Both the position numbers and the translations under genes were made by a program. DNA of 64,000 nucleotides from Bacteroidota bacterium (lineage in GTDB: Bacteria > Bacteroidota > Bacteroidia > Sphingobacteriales > Sphingobacteriaceae), in the NCBI GenBank assembly GCA_018266915.1, contig JAFDZM010000080.1, positions 124,001-188,000 on the forward strand, written 5' to 3'. The notes beneath the pieces were generated by a model. The model worked only from the letters and a program-made list of their open reading frames with translations. It searched no databases and was not told where the DNA came from. Positions 35,738-45,296 of the stretch are shown one piece after another. Every line of letters starts with the position of its first letter. Positions within the stretch are counted from its first letter, which is position 1.

Positions 35738-36259
35738 ATGAAAAAACTTTACGGATTTTGCATTTTGTATTTATTCCCTGTGCTTGTTTTTGCACAAAAA
35801 TCCAACTCCGATTCTTTAGCTTATCAACTACAACGCGCCAAGATCAATCAGATGCTGGAAAATCGCCGGCAGAAATTTGGGCAATATGACCAGAGCCTGA
35901 AAATGCATACCGGCATATTCGGCTTACAAACTAAAAAGGATATCCGCCGCTCAAATGATATTTTGATGGACATCGTTAAAACTGATGACGACATATTTCG
36001 CGAGCTCAAAATCCTGATGGATTACCGTGTATTCCAGCAGCAACAGGCACAAACACATTCTACGCAATCTGAAACTGCTACCTTGGCCTACATGACTACT
36101 ATTAACAAGCTGAGGGAGCAAATTGATCAGCTAAAACAGGAAGCAGAAAAAGAGAAAACCCACCAAGTAACTCAATTGCGCATATTAATCGGCGGTATAG
36201 TTCTCCTATTTGTGTCAATTTTATATTTATTAACAAGAAAACGGACAGTTAAGGCTTAA
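35738..36259 (+). CDS. Membrane-anchored coiled-coil protein of unknown function
   Basis: 173 residues with a signal peptide (MKKLYGFCILYLFPVLVFAQ), a charged helical region, a coiled coil near 115-145 (INKLREQIDQLKQEAEKEK) and one C-terminal membrane segment followed by RKR. No recognised family. Position between the SAM hydrolase gene and the ABC exporter suggests co-transcription, but no functional link can be shown. Confidence 0.75.
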   Translation: MKKLYGFCILYLFPVLVFAQKSNSDSLAYQLQRAKINQMLENRRQKFGQYDQSLKMHTGIFGLQTKKDIRRSNDILMDIVKTDDDIFRELKILMDYRVFQQQQAQTHSTQSETATLAYMTTINKLREQIDQLKQEAEKEKTHQVTQLRILIGGIVLLFVSILYLLTRKRTVKA

Positions 36260-36264
36260 TTTTG
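36257..36264 (+). promoter_or_regulatory. -7 box of the ABC transporter gene
   Basis: TAATTTTG, 19 bases before the ATG and overlapping the stop codon of the previous gene, so the transporter may have its own promoter inside the operon. Confidence 0.4.
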
Positions 36265-36283
36265 TGGCTTTTATAATCAGAAA

Positions 36284-38113
36284 ATGGCAAGAGGAAGAAG
36301 TAGTTTGAATAGCGGAGGTAAACAGGGAGAAGAGCTTCCCAAATCCAAACTAACCAGGCAAACTTTAAAAAATGTTTCCAAACTTTTTTCATACGTACGG
36401 CCTTATAGAGGCAAATTCATAGCAGCTTTATTTTTCCTGTTCTTATCCAGTTTGGTTGGATTGGCGTTTCCCTCCTTTTTAGGTGGATTGATTGATGCAG
36501 CTCAGGGAAAACACACCAATAAATTCTTACCTGCTACTGTACAGGGGATCGGTCTATTAGCATTGATCGTACTTTTCTCGCAAGCTTTTGTTTCTTTTTT
36601 TAGAATACTTTGGTTTGTGCAGATAGCGGAACGATCATTAGCAGATATCAGGCGTGATACTTATTTTAAGCTAATCACATTGCCAATGGATTTTTTTGCC
36701 AATCGTCGTGTGGGTGAATTGAATAGCCGTATTTCGGCAGACTTATCGCAGATACAGGATACATTAACCACCACATTGGCAGAAATAATCAGGCAGTTGG
36801 TTTTGCTTGTCGGCGGTATCACTTTCCTGGCAATCGTATCCATCAAGCTAACATTATCTCTGCTCGTGGTATTGCCCGTGCTTGTAGTTACGGCCGTACT
36901 TTTCGGACGATTCATCCGGAAACTTTCAAGGAAGGCACAGGATAAACTGGCAGAATCGAACACGATTGTTGAAGAGACTTTACAGGGCATCGCCAATGTT
37001 AAAGCCTTTGTGAATGAGGCTTATGAATCAAGCCGGTACGGCAAAAACATCCGTGAGGTTGCCAACATAGCTATAAAAGGCGCTAAATATAGAGGACTTT
37101 TTGCGTCGTTTATTGTATTCGGAATGTTCGGTGCAATCGTAGCAGTAATCGCTTATGGATGTTTATTGGTGAGTCACCACGAGCTTACAGTTGGTGAATT
37201 ATTCAAGTTTGCTTTATATGCCGTTTTTGTTGGCAGCGCAATGGGAAGCTTCCCGGAGTTATATGCCAATATCCAGAAATCTGTCGGTGCCAGCGAACGC
37301 GTTTTAGAAATATTAGGTGAAGAAGGTGAAGCGGTTTCTGTTGATCATGCCGAAAATGAAATTAAACAAAGAATTGAGGGCAATATTGCTTTTGATGATG
37401 TTAATTTCCATTATCCATCCCGCCCTGAAAGCGAGGTATTAAAAGGTGTTTCCTTTGAGGCACAAACCGGGCAAAAAATCGCGATAGTAGGCCCGAGTGG
37501 TTCGGGGAAGTCGACAATGGCTTCGCTGATATTACAATTCTATCATCCGCAAAGCGGAACTATTTTGTTCGATCATAAACCATCAGATGAATACAGCCTG
37601 ACCGATATTCGAAACCAGGTGGCTATTGTGCCGCAGGATGTGATGCTGTTTGGCGGCACAATTGAGGAAAACATCGCTTATGGTAAATTAAGCGCGGGCA
37701 AAGAAGAAATCATAATAGCTGCACAACGCGCTAATGCACATCAGTTTATTATGTCGTTTCCGGAAGGCTATGACACCGTTGTTGGCGAACGCGGTGTAAA
37801 ACTTTCAGGTGGACAAAGGCAACGGATTGCGATTGCCCGGGCATTGTTAAAGAATCCTTCTATCTTAATTCTGGATGAGGCCACTTCTTCGCTCGACTCT
37901 GAATCAGAACGCTTGGTACAGGATGCTTTAGAGGAGCTGATGAAGAACCGTACCTCTATTATCATAGCCCATCGCCTGTCTACTATCCGCGAGGCTGATA
38001 AGATCATCGTGCTTGAAAAAGGTAAAGTGATCGAAAGCGGAAGCCATGAAGAACTGATCGGTAACGAAAATGGCCTGTACCGTTATTTGAGCCAGTTGCA
38101 GTTTGAAGTATAA
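36284..38113 (+). CDS. ABC transporter, fused permease and ATPase (MsbA/ABCB type)
   Basis: 609-residue half transporter acting as a homodimer. Six membrane segments in residues about 40-325, then the nucleotide-binding domain with Walker A GPSGSGKST (about 403-411), signature LSGGQRQRIAIARALL (about 506) and Walker B ILILDEATSSLD. MsbA-like proteins flip lipid A or export lipids and drugs; the substrate is not determined by sequence. A heptad array lies after its stop. Confidence 0.93.
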   Translation: MARGRSSLNSGGKQGEELPKSKLTRQTLKNVSKLFSYVRPYRGKFIAALFFLFLSSLVGLAFPSFLGGLIDAAQGKHTNKFLPATVQGIGLLALIVLFSQAFVSFFRILWFVQIAERSLADIRRDTYFKLITLPMDFFANRRVGELNSRISADLSQIQDTLTTTLAEIIRQLVLLVGGITFLAIVSIKLTLSLLVVLPVLVVTAVLFGRFIRKLSRKAQDKLAESNTIVEETLQGIANVKAFVNEAYESSRYGKNIREVANIAIKGAKYRGLFASFIVFGMFGAIVAVIAYGCLLVSHHELTVGELFKFALYAVFVGSAMGSFPELYANIQKSVGASERVLEILGEEGEAVSVDHAENEIKQRIEGNIAFDDVNFHYPSRPESEVLKGVSFEAQTGQKIAIVGPSGSGKSTMASLILQFYHPQSGTILFDHKPSDEYSLTDIRNQVAIVPQDVMLFGGTIEENIAYGKLSAGKEEIIIAAQRANAHQFIMSFPEGYDTVVGERGVKLSGGQRQRIAIARALLKNPSILILDEATSSLDSESERLVQDALEELMKNRTSIIIAHRLSTIREADKIIVLEKGKVIESGSHEELIGNENGLYRYLSQLQFEV

Positions 38114-38121
38114 ATTAGCCT

Positions 38122-38235
38122 ATTGTTGATAGTTCATAGTTCATAGCCATTTGATTATCTTCGGATCAAACGGTTAGGATGCTGAACCAGCACTATGAAC
38201 TATGAACCATCAACCATGATCCATGAACTAATAAC
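38122..38235. repeat. Inverted heptad array, word CYATGAA
   Basis: The left arm (38122-38150) and right arm (38191-38231) are built from CTATGAA, CCATGAA and CCATCAA heptads, about 40 bases apart. It lies after the ABC transporter stop and ends just before the next start codon (38239). Confidence 0.88.
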
Positions 38236-38238
38236 AGA

Positions 38239-39633
38239 ATGAAACTAACAATACACGGCGCTGCCCGGCAGGTAACAGGAAGTATGCACCTGCTTGAGGT
38301 TGACCAATATAAAATACTGATAGATTGCGGACTGGATTATGAAAAAGACCGCAATGTTCAATCGAATGAGAACTTTCCTTTCGACCCAACAGAAATTGAT
38401 CTTGTGGTTCTGACTCATGCGCATATAGATCATTCCGGTAATTTGCCTACATTGATCCGGATGGGTTTTGACGGGCAGATATTGTGCACCCCCGCTACCG
38501 CTGATTTAACTGAACTATTATTGCTTGATTCGGTGAATATCTTCATTGGCAAAATCAACAAAAGCCGTAAGCATAACCGCAAAAAACATCATCATCCTGC
38601 CCAGCAACCGCTTTATCTGCAAAAGCATGTGATGGACACAATTGAACGCGTGGTAACCATTGGTTTTAATCGTCCATTTCGTATCAATGGAAATATTGAA
38701 GTAACCTTTGTTCCAGTTGGACATCTGTTAGGAGCTGCCGCCGCTATATTTAAAATAAATGATCATGGCGAAGAAAAAACCATAGCGTTTACGGGTGATA
38801 TAGGCCGCAAAAATTATCCCGTGCTTGATGACCCGCAAAATTTACCGCGGGTGGATTACCTAGTAACCGAATCAACATATGGCGGTCGTATGCACACAAA
38901 GGATAAGACAGTTGAGCAGGCATTGATCGAAACAATAGATAAAGCTTGTATAAAAGAGCAAGGGCGTTTGATCATTCCTGCGTTCAGTATCGGGCGTACC
39001 CAATCACTGGTATATTCTTTAAACAAAATATTTACTCAAGGCTTGTTACCTCCTGTAAGGGTATTTGTAGATAGCCCGATGGCAATTGCTGCAACCGATA
39101 TCTTCAGAAAACATCACAGTTTGGTTAATGAAGAAGCCCGTGAATTTTATCAAACCAAAGGTGATGAGTTTGAATTTGATAACCTGGTTTACATAGAAAG
39201 CTTACAGGATAGTCGGCAGGTGTCCAATTATTTTGAGCCTTGCATTATCATCTCATCGGCAGGCATGTTGGAAGGTGGCCGTATACAGGATCACCTGTAT
39301 GATAATATCCAGAATTATTACTGTACTATCCTGTTTATTGGTTACTGTGCCAAAGGAACATTGGGCCACCGCCTGCTTCGGGGTGACCCTATTGTTTTTA
39401 TAAAAGACAGGGAACTGTCGGTTTACGCCACTATTAGACAAACTGATGTCTTGAGTGCCCACGGCGACCACGAAGACCTGATGAATGTTGCCCGGCAGCA
39501 GGATAAGGATAAACTGAGAACCATTTTCCTGGTGCATGGCGAAGAAGCCAGTATGCAGGCATTAGCAGAAGCTTTGGAAGAAGAAGGTTTTCCGGTATCT
39601 ATTCCGGAGAAGGATGTAACCTATACGCTTTAA
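38239..39633 (+). CDS. MBL-fold, beta-CASP RNA-metabolising hydrolase
   Basis: 464 residues. The metallo-beta-lactamase metal site is LTHAHIDHSGNLP (about 57-69); the GDIGRKNYP and beta-CASP motifs follow, including VFVDSPMAIAATDIF, SSAGMLEGGRIQDH and SAHGDHEDL at the C-terminus. The family includes CPSF-73-like and RNase J-like nucleases, so RNA processing is expected. Cytoplasmic. It is a single plus-strand gene bounded by a repeat array. Confidence 0.9.
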   Translation: MKLTIHGAARQVTGSMHLLEVDQYKILIDCGLDYEKDRNVQSNENFPFDPTEIDLVVLTHAHIDHSGNLPTLIRMGFDGQILCTPATADLTELLLLDSVNIFIGKINKSRKHNRKKHHHPAQQPLYLQKHVMDTIERVVTIGFNRPFRINGNIEVTFVPVGHLLGAAAAIFKINDHGEEKTIAFTGDIGRKNYPVLDDPQNLPRVDYLVTESTYGGRMHTKDKTVEQALIETIDKACIKEQGRLIIPAFSIGRTQSLVYSLNKIFTQGLLPPVRVFVDSPMAIAATDIFRKHHSLVNEEAREFYQTKGDEFEFDNLVYIESLQDSRQVSNYFEPCIIISSAGMLEGGRIQDHLYDNIQNYYCTILFIGYCAKGTLGHRLLRGDPIVFIKDRELSVYATIRQTDVLSAHGDHEDLMNVARQQDKDKLRTIFLVHGEEASMQALAEALEEEGFPVSIPEKDVTYTL

Positions 39634-39651
39634 ATTTAGTAGTATTGGCTC

Positions 39652-40041
39652 TTACACCCCTTCCGCTACACGGATATAATAACCGTTGATATCAACAAAA
39701 GCGAATTCCCGCAAACCATAAGGATGAGTTCGTAAAGTATCGGCAAACTCAATACCTCTGGTTTTGTATTCCTCGAATATTTCATCTATATTTTCGACAA
39801 ACCACATCAAAGGGAGGCGACTTTTGGGATAACTGCTGATGGTAATTACAAAATCAGGTGCTTCGCCAAAAAGCAGGCGCATATCATCCCGCCGTATGCC
39901 TCCATCGGTTTCGTTACCGTTTTTGTCGGTATAGGCCCATTCATCATAGAATCCCAGTTTGTCACGGTAATAGTCCAGCGTTTCCCTGAGGTTATTTACA
40001 GGAAGATGCGGATTGACCCTGATAAACTTTTTGGATTTCAT
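39652..40041 (-). CDS. VOC-superfamily protein (bleomycin resistance-like)
   Basis: 129 residues of the vicinal oxygen chelate fold: NPHLPVNNLRETLDYYRDKLGFYDEWAYTDKNG at the start and REFAFVDINGYYIRVAEG at the end, which supplies a Glu or Asp pair in the second half. Substrate unknown. The start codon is ATG at 40041; convergent with the MBL gene (18 bases). Confidence 0.82.
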   Translation of the reverse strand: MKSKKFIRVNPHLPVNNLRETLDYYRDKLGFYDEWAYTDKNGNETDGGIRRDDMRLLFGEAPDFVITISSYPKSRLPLMWFVENIDEIFEEYKTRGIEFADTLRTHPYGLREFAFVDINGYYIRVAEGV

Positions 40042-40101
40042 CTAATTTGGGTATTAGTTATACCCAAATTAGAAATTAAATCAGAAATGGAAAAATTGAA
40101 A

Positions 40102-40368
40102 TTACGCTGCCTGAACTTCTTGTTCTTCCAGGAATTCAGCGATCTGCATCTGTTCATTAACAGAAAGATACCCATAATATTCCCAGGCCTGATTCTTGGG
40201 CGAAAATGAAAAGTAACCGCCGGGTGTCTCGTCGTCTTCAAACCATACGGAATAAATTATAGAACTATCTATTCCATGATCTTTGAAATTATTGTATTTG
40301 CCAATAAGTTTTATGCAATTGATATTACCGTTTGGCATGCGTAATTGTAGAGATAAAAGGTTGTTCAT
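40102..40368 (-). CDS. Small conserved-looking protein of unknown function
   Basis: 88 residues from the ATG at 40366-40368 (MNNLLSLQLRMPNGNINCIKL). The frame could extend upstream to 40407 but that would overlap the likely promoter of the GH2 gene. The segment YSVWFEDDETPGGYFSFSPKNQAWEYYGYLSVNEQMQIAEFL looks like a folded domain with aromatic and acidic residues. No family is recognised. Confidence 0.6.
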   Translation of the reverse strand: MNNLLSLQLRMPNGNINCIKLIGKYNNFKDHGIDSSIIYSVWFEDDETPGGYFSFSPKNQAWEYYGYLSVNEQMQIAEFLEEQEVQAA

Positions 40369-40448
40369 ATTCAGTAGTTGTAAATAATACACCGAAAAGT
40401 AAGCCAAAACTGTGCCAATTGTTATCTTGCGGCATTATTCTTAATAAT

Positions 40449-43091
40449 ATGAAACAATCTCTCCTATTAATTTTGTTAGCCTCTCTCCTCTATCTTCCTG
40501 ATGCAAAAGCACAAAACAATTATGAGTTAAACAGCGGCTGGAAGTGTGCGCCTATTGACAGCGTTAAGTCTGACGGTTATCAAATTTCATCAACCGGTTT
40601 CAGTTTAAATAACTGGATGCAAGCCACTGTTCCCGGGACAGTTCTGACAACTTTACTGAACAATAAAAAAGTTCCTGACCCCTTCTTTGGGATGAATAAT
40701 GAGCAAATTCCGGATATCTACAAAACCGGACGAGATTATTACACTTATTGGTTCGTTAAAGACTTTAAAGAGCAAGCCGGTACTGATGATCAGGTTTATC
40801 TTGACTTCAGGGGAGTAAACTATAGCTGCGACATCTATCTGAATGGAAAAAAGCTCAACAAAGCGCCACAGGTGGGGATGTTTCTACGCTATAGTTATAA
40901 TATTACCTCATATCTGAGTAAAAACGGCAGCAATAGGTTGGCTGTTTTAGTTCACCCTCCCGATGTGCCGGGTAATCCCAATGGCGGACAAGGCGGCGAC
41001 GGTACCATCGCCAGAAATGTTGGGCTGCAATACACCGCCGGATGGGATTGGATACAACCCATGCGGGACAGAAATACCGGTATATGGGATAAAGTTATCA
41101 TCCGGAAAACGGGGAAAATTCGCATCACAGATACCCATGTTATAACGTTAGTTCCCGGCATACGCCAGGTTGAAGGGCTTCAACAGCCTGCAATTGTTAA
41201 GGTAACAGCTGAACTGAAGAACCCTACTGCAGGTGCTATATCTGGCGTTTTGCAATGTGATATTGACGGTAAAACAGTATCCAAAAATGTTTCTCTTAAA
41301 CCGAATAGTACACAAGAAATTGCTTTGAACGACTTTGTTCTGCAAAATCCCAAACTGTGGTGGCCAAATGGCTATGGGCCTCAAAATTTGTATAATCTGC
41401 ATGTGCGTTTTTGGATTAGCAGTAATGTATCTGACCAGGAAACTGTTAAAGTTGGAGTTCGTCAGTTACAAACTGAATGGAATACACAAACCAAAAGCAG
41501 GCAGGTTATGGTTAATGGTCAAAAGATATTTATCAAAGGCGGAAACTGGATCATATCAGATGCCATGCTGCGGCTTTCGGATATGCGCTATGATGCCGAA
41601 ATACGTTTTCATCGTGATATGAACTTGAACCTGATACGGGTTTGGGGCGGTGCGATGATAGAACGCCCGGAGTTTTATGATACGTGTGATAAATATGGCC
41701 TCCTGGTTTTCCAGGACATGTGGGGATCTGGTGATTGCAATGGCCGCTGGCAGGATCCTATGAAAAAAGATGACCAATGGACAAGAAGAAAATATCCGGA
41801 CGATCATTCGCTATTCCTGCGATCAATAGAGGATCAGGTAAAAATGGTACGAAACCATGCCTCACTCGCTATATGGTGCGGTGGAAACGAGATCACCCCC
41901 CCCGAAGATATTTTAGCCGCACTTCGTGATACCATTATGCCTAAACTGGATAATACTCGGTGGTTTGTAGATTATTCAAACTCCGACGCTATGTCATACA
42001 ATACGTTGTTGGGTAATGGCGATGGGCCTTATGGTATTCAACCGCTATCTGTTTTCTGGCAGCATCAAACTTATCCGTTTAATTCGGAGGTAGGTTCCAT
42101 TGGTGTGAGCGATATCGAATCACTGCGGAAATTTATACCGAAAGATCATTTAGATAATATCCCGGTTTATGATGAATCAACCCACAAAAACAAAACTGAC
42201 GAAGTTTGGGATTATCATAAATATATCGGCTATGATACCAGTATCAACAAATATGGCGAGGCTAAAAATGCAGAAGACTTTGCCTTTAAGGCGCAGCTGG
42301 TGAACTATGATCAGTATCGCGGTTTGATGGAGGGGTTTAGTGCTCATATGTGGGAATGGTATACCGGCACCATCATCTGGAAAACACAGAACCCATGGAC
42401 TGCCATGCGCGGACAGATGTATGATTATTATCTTGACCCCAATGCCTGCCTGTATGGATTGCATAATGGCAGTGAACCCTTACATATCATGTACAACCCG
42501 GTTAACGGAGTCGTAATGGCTGTCAACAATACGTTTAAGCTCCACAGTGGTATGATGCTGGTTGTAAAGACTTATGACATGGATGGAAAAGAAACCATTC
42601 TTACACAAGTTTTTGCTGATATAGGCCCTACTCTTGCCAAGAAATATCTTTCGCTTAAAAAGGAAGTGGACCAGTTAGCGGCAGACAAAGGAATCTTTCT
42701 CGACCTCGAATTCCAGGGCGCAGATAAAAAGCCGATCACCCAAAACATTTACTGGATACCAGACAGCAAAGGAAATTACTCCGGTTTGCAGAAAATGAAA
42801 AAGAGCGACTTAACAGTAAGCGCTAAATATCTGAAGCCGGGCAAGGTCGAAGTTACACTTACTAATGATAAACAAAACGTACCTGCATTCTTCAATAGGG
42901 TCTCGGTAACTGATGGAAATACAAAAGCCAGGATACTGCCGGTATTTTATAGTGATAACTATATTACTGTTTTACCTGGCGAGCAAAAGAAGATCATTAT
43001 AGATTGCGATCAATTTAAGAGCAATAAAAATATGCAGGTGTCTATCAATGGATGGAACACACCTTTAAGGTTTATTGATATTGCAAACTGA
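40449..43091 (+). CDS. Glycoside hydrolase family 2 (beta-mannosidase/exo-glucosaminidase type)
   Basis: About 880 residues from the ATG at 40449; the frame runs upstream to 40332 but the signal peptide MKQSLLLILLASLLYLPDAKA begins here. Galactose-binding-like sandwich, immunoglobulin-like domains and a TIM barrel follow. Acid/base is E481 in WCGGNE; the likely nucleophile is E547 in NSEVGS. IKGGNWIISDAMLR and RVWGGAMIERPEFYDTCDKYGLLVFQDMW are typical of the subfamily of plant-type endo-beta-mannosidases and exo-beta-D-glucosaminidases. Periplasmic or outer-membrane facing. Exact sugar unknown. Confidence 0.9.
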   Translation: MKQSLLLILLASLLYLPDAKAQNNYELNSGWKCAPIDSVKSDGYQISSTGFSLNNWMQATVPGTVLTTLLNNKKVPDPFFGMNNEQIPDIYKTGRDYYTYWFVKDFKEQAGTDDQVYLDFRGVNYSCDIYLNGKKLNKAPQVGMFLRYSYNITSYLSKNGSNRLAVLVHPPDVPGNPNGGQGGDGTIARNVGLQYTAGWDWIQPMRDRNTGIWDKVIIRKTGKIRITDTHVITLVPGIRQVEGLQQPAIVKVTAELKNPTAGAISGVLQCDIDGKTVSKNVSLKPNSTQEIALNDFVLQNPKLWWPNGYGPQNLYNLHVRFWISSNVSDQETVKVGVRQLQTEWNTQTKSRQVMVNGQKIFIKGGNWIISDAMLRLSDMRYDAEIRFHRDMNLNLIRVWGGAMIERPEFYDTCDKYGLLVFQDMWGSGDCNGRWQDPMKKDDQWTRRKYPDDHSLFLRSIEDQVKMVRNHASLAIWCGGNEITPPEDILAALRDTIMPKLDNTRWFVDYSNSDAMSYNTLLGNGDGPYGIQPLSVFWQHQTYPFNSEVGSIGVSDIESLRKFIPKDHLDNIPVYDESTHKNKTDEVWDYHKYIGYDTSINKYGEAKNAEDFAFKAQLVNYDQYRGLMEGFSAHMWEWYTGTIIWKTQNPWTAMRGQMYDYYLDPNACLYGLHNGSEPLHIMYNPVNGVVMAVNNTFKLHSGMMLVVKTYDMDGKETILTQVFADIGPTLAKKYLSLKKEVDQLAADKGIFLDLEFQGADKKPITQNIYWIPDSKGNYSGLQKMKKSDLTVSAKYLKPGKVEVTLTNDKQNVPAFFNRVSVTDGNTKARILPVFYSDNYITVLPGEQKKIIIDCDQFKSNKNMQVSINGWNTPLRFIDIAN

Positions 43092-43095
43092 TAAT

Positions 43096-44490
43096 CTATT
43101 TCTCCAGTTCCTGAACCGCTGCTTTTATCCAGTCTTCTTTCGGATTAAGGTAGCGGTTCGGTTTTATACCGATGTTATCTATTCCTTGTCCGATATATAT
43201 CCTTCTGCTTCTGGTTGTCGGATAACGCACAACATAAGGCAAACAAACCAATGGTGATGGCACCCAGTTGGAATAGTCCAATGTACCGGATGTGTTTTGA
43301 CCCATCAATGTTACCTTGGAGCTCTGACGCGCTTCAAGCAAAAACTGTTCTGTTGAACTGGCGCAGCCATTATTAATAAGTATAACAACTTTTGACGGAT
43401 TGGGCAATTTGGTGAAATTAGCATAAGTGCCATCATCGCTCCAGTTGATCCATTGTCCTTTATGTGCTTCCATGTTAGCTATAGCGCCTTTATACCACTT
43501 TTTATCATCTTCAGAAAGGTCAGGGTTTGCTGCATTTCTTTTCCATCCTTCAATGTTAGCTTCAGTAGCATACAGATCAACCCCGATGTTTTTTACCGGA
43601 TCGGAATAAACATATGGTAATATAGGTTGATAGGACATATCACCACCTCCGCCATTATTTCTCAAATCAAGTACAAGATTAGGCATTGTTTTTAAAGCTT
43701 CATCATTTACTTTAAACAGGGAGTCAATCTTTTTTTCATAAGACACATTGAAGCTTTGCACCTTGATGTAAAGTGTTTTGCCATCCAGCTTCTTCGATGA
43801 AAATGGCTCGTAATGGTCAAATTGTTGTTGATCCTTTTTTATAGTTGTACCAACACGTTGAAAATCTCCAAGAATTTCGTCTCCTTTAAATAAAAACCCG
43901 TTAATGGCCGGCATTTGATTGCGCATAAACAATACGCCTTTCGCCGTGCTGTCGTTTTCCATTTTTGCATATAGTTTTACCGAGCCTTTTTTCCATCCGG
44001 GCAAATTAGAGCTTACTATTACGCCGATATAATCATGCACCGGGCTCTTATCCTTTATGACTGCAATTTTGTAAGCCAACGAATCCCACTTAAAGTAATA
44101 AATACCTTCTTTCCCTTTTGACTTCAATAATTCGTTATACTTCTGATCGCTTATTTCAATGGTTTGCCTTTGTTTAAGAAAAGCAGAGTCTGTTTTACCA
44201 CCAAGAGTGGATGCAAGACCCACATGATGATCTTTAAAATGATCTAAGAATTGAGAAAGAATAAAAATACATTCCTCATTGGCATGTGGCAGTTTACTAT
44301 ACTTGGTGTATTCTTCCACAAGTTTTTGATAACCGGCTTTGGTCATCAAAGCTTCTTTTTCTTTGAAACCTGCATAATTATTCTCCATGAAAGTGTGAAG
44401 GTGCTGAAACTCGACATCGCAGTTACAGGTTTGGCCAAATGAATAAGTGCAGAATAATACAAAGACAATGGTTAGTGCTTTCTTGATCAT
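43096..44490 (-). CDS. S41-family peptidase
   Basis: 464 residues with signal peptide (MIKKALTIVFVLFCTYSFGQ). The S41/TSPc catalytic region has VLDLRNNGGGGDMSYQPILPYVY and VVILINNGCASSTEQFLLEARQSSKVTLMGQNTSGTLDYSN; the catalytic serine should lie in ASSTEQF (about 377-380). The PDZ domain of CtpA-type members is not obvious, so it is closer to the tricorn-like or interphotoreceptor-binding branch common in Bacteroidota. Convergent with the GH2 gene, 4 bases apart. -7 box on the minus strand at 44566-44573. Confidence 0.88.
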   Translation of the reverse strand: MIKKALTIVFVLFCTYSFGQTCNCDVEFQHLHTFMENNYAGFKEKEALMTKAGYQKLVEEYTKYSKLPHANEECIFILSQFLDHFKDHHVGLASTLGGKTDSAFLKQRQTIEISDQKYNELLKSKGKEGIYYFKWDSLAYKIAVIKDKSPVHDYIGVIVSSNLPGWKKGSVKLYAKMENDSTAKGVLFMRNQMPAINGFLFKGDEILGDFQRVGTTIKKDQQQFDHYEPFSSKKLDGKTLYIKVQSFNVSYEKKIDSLFKVNDEALKTMPNLVLDLRNNGGGGDMSYQPILPYVYSDPVKNIGVDLYATEANIEGWKRNAANPDLSEDDKKWYKGAIANMEAHKGQWINWSDDGTYANFTKLPNPSKVVILINNGCASSTEQFLLEARQSSKVTLMGQNTSGTLDYSNWVPSPLVCLPYVVRYPTTRSRRIYIGQGIDNIGIKPNRYLNPKEDWIKAAVQELEK

Positions 44491-44565
44491 GATAAGGATT
44501 AGTTAATTAACAATTAGTTACTGGGCATATTGTCAATCAATATATAAATTAGATTCGGGGTATTT

Positions 44566-44573
44566 CAAATATA
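44566..44573 (-). promoter_or_regulatory. -7 box of the S41 peptidase gene
   Basis: TATATTTG on the minus strand, about 76 bases upstream of the ATG. The rest of the 280-base gap up to 44770 is AT-rich with no other clear structure. Confidence 0.35.
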
Positions 44574-44749
44574 ATATTATCAAATATTCTGGCCGAAAAA
44601 ATATTATGGAAATGCGGTTTGCTACTAAAATATTACAAAGAAATATACTTATTTCACCGCTTCGTCATTGTTATGGGAATTTTGATATTAATTATCTTTA
44701 TATGATTGACTTAACAAAAAGATAATATTAAATTTATATTTATATCATC

Positions 44750-44757
44750 TACATTTG
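44750..44757 (+). promoter_or_regulatory. -7 box of the histone H1-like gene
   Basis: TACATTTG, 13 bases before the ATG at 44771; predicted 5' leader of about 8 bases. Confidence 0.5.
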
Positions 44758-44770
44758 GTCGGAATCAATC

Positions 44771-45139
44771 ATGAAAAAAGAAAAACAAGAGTCGCCGGCT
44801 AAGGCAGCAAAAAAAATAGCAACTAAATCGATACAGCAACGACTGATCAAAACGTTAAAAACCATAACATCAGAGTTAGGTCAGGTTGAGGTCGACATTG
44901 AAAAAGAGGCAAAAAAATTAGCCAAAAAAATCACTAAAAATTTAAAAGCTAAAGAGCCTGAAAAAACTGCGGCTCCGGTTGTTGCAGCTAAAAAAGTAGA
45001 AAAAGCTCCTGTAGCAACTAAGGCAAAACCCGCAGCTAAACCTGCTCCTATTGCGGCTGCTAAGAAACCTGTAGCAAAAGCGCCTGCGCCTAAAAAGGAA
45101 GCATCCAAAGCAACTGCTCCAAAAACCACTAAGAAATAA
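44771..45139 (+). CDS. Histone H1-like lysine/alanine/proline-rich protein
   Basis: 122 residues. Residues 1-62 are a short helical basic region (KSIQQRLIKTLKTITSELGQVEVDIEKEAKKLAKKI); residues 63-122 are low-complexity Lys-Ala-Pro (PAAKPAPIAAAKKPVAKAPA), like the tail of eukaryotic H1 and of bacterial Hc1/HU-tail proteins. A role in DNA compaction is likely from composition and known relatives, but binding is not shown. It has its own promoter and terminator. Confidence 0.82.
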   Translation: MKKEKQESPAKAAKKIATKSIQQRLIKTLKTITSELGQVEVDIEKEAKKLAKKITKNLKAKEPEKTAAPVVAAKKVEKAPVATKAKPAAKPAPIAAAKKPVAKAPAPKKEASKATAPKTTKK

Positions 45140-45200
45140 TAAAGTACTATAACGATTTACAAAAGCGTAAGGTATTTGCATCGCTATCGGTATATAAAAC

Positions 45201-45256
45201 TCTCTTGTACCCCAGGTCTGATTAAATGGACCTTGATGTACAGGAGATTTTTTTTG
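45201..45256 (+). terminator. Terminator after the histone H1-like gene
   Basis: A long imperfect stem: CTC, TTGTAC and AGGTC on one side pair with GGACCT, GTACA and GAG on the other, followed by eight T residues. Confidence 0.8.
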
Positions 45257-45296
45257 TGTGGTATCCGATCCCCGTTTAATGTACGTATCAAACTTA

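Noticed and set aside
44881..45129. Hydrophobic minus-strand ORF opposite the histone H1-like gene
   Set aside because: Antisense of Lys/Ala-rich codons gives Phe/Ala/Gly-rich frames; it is a shadow.
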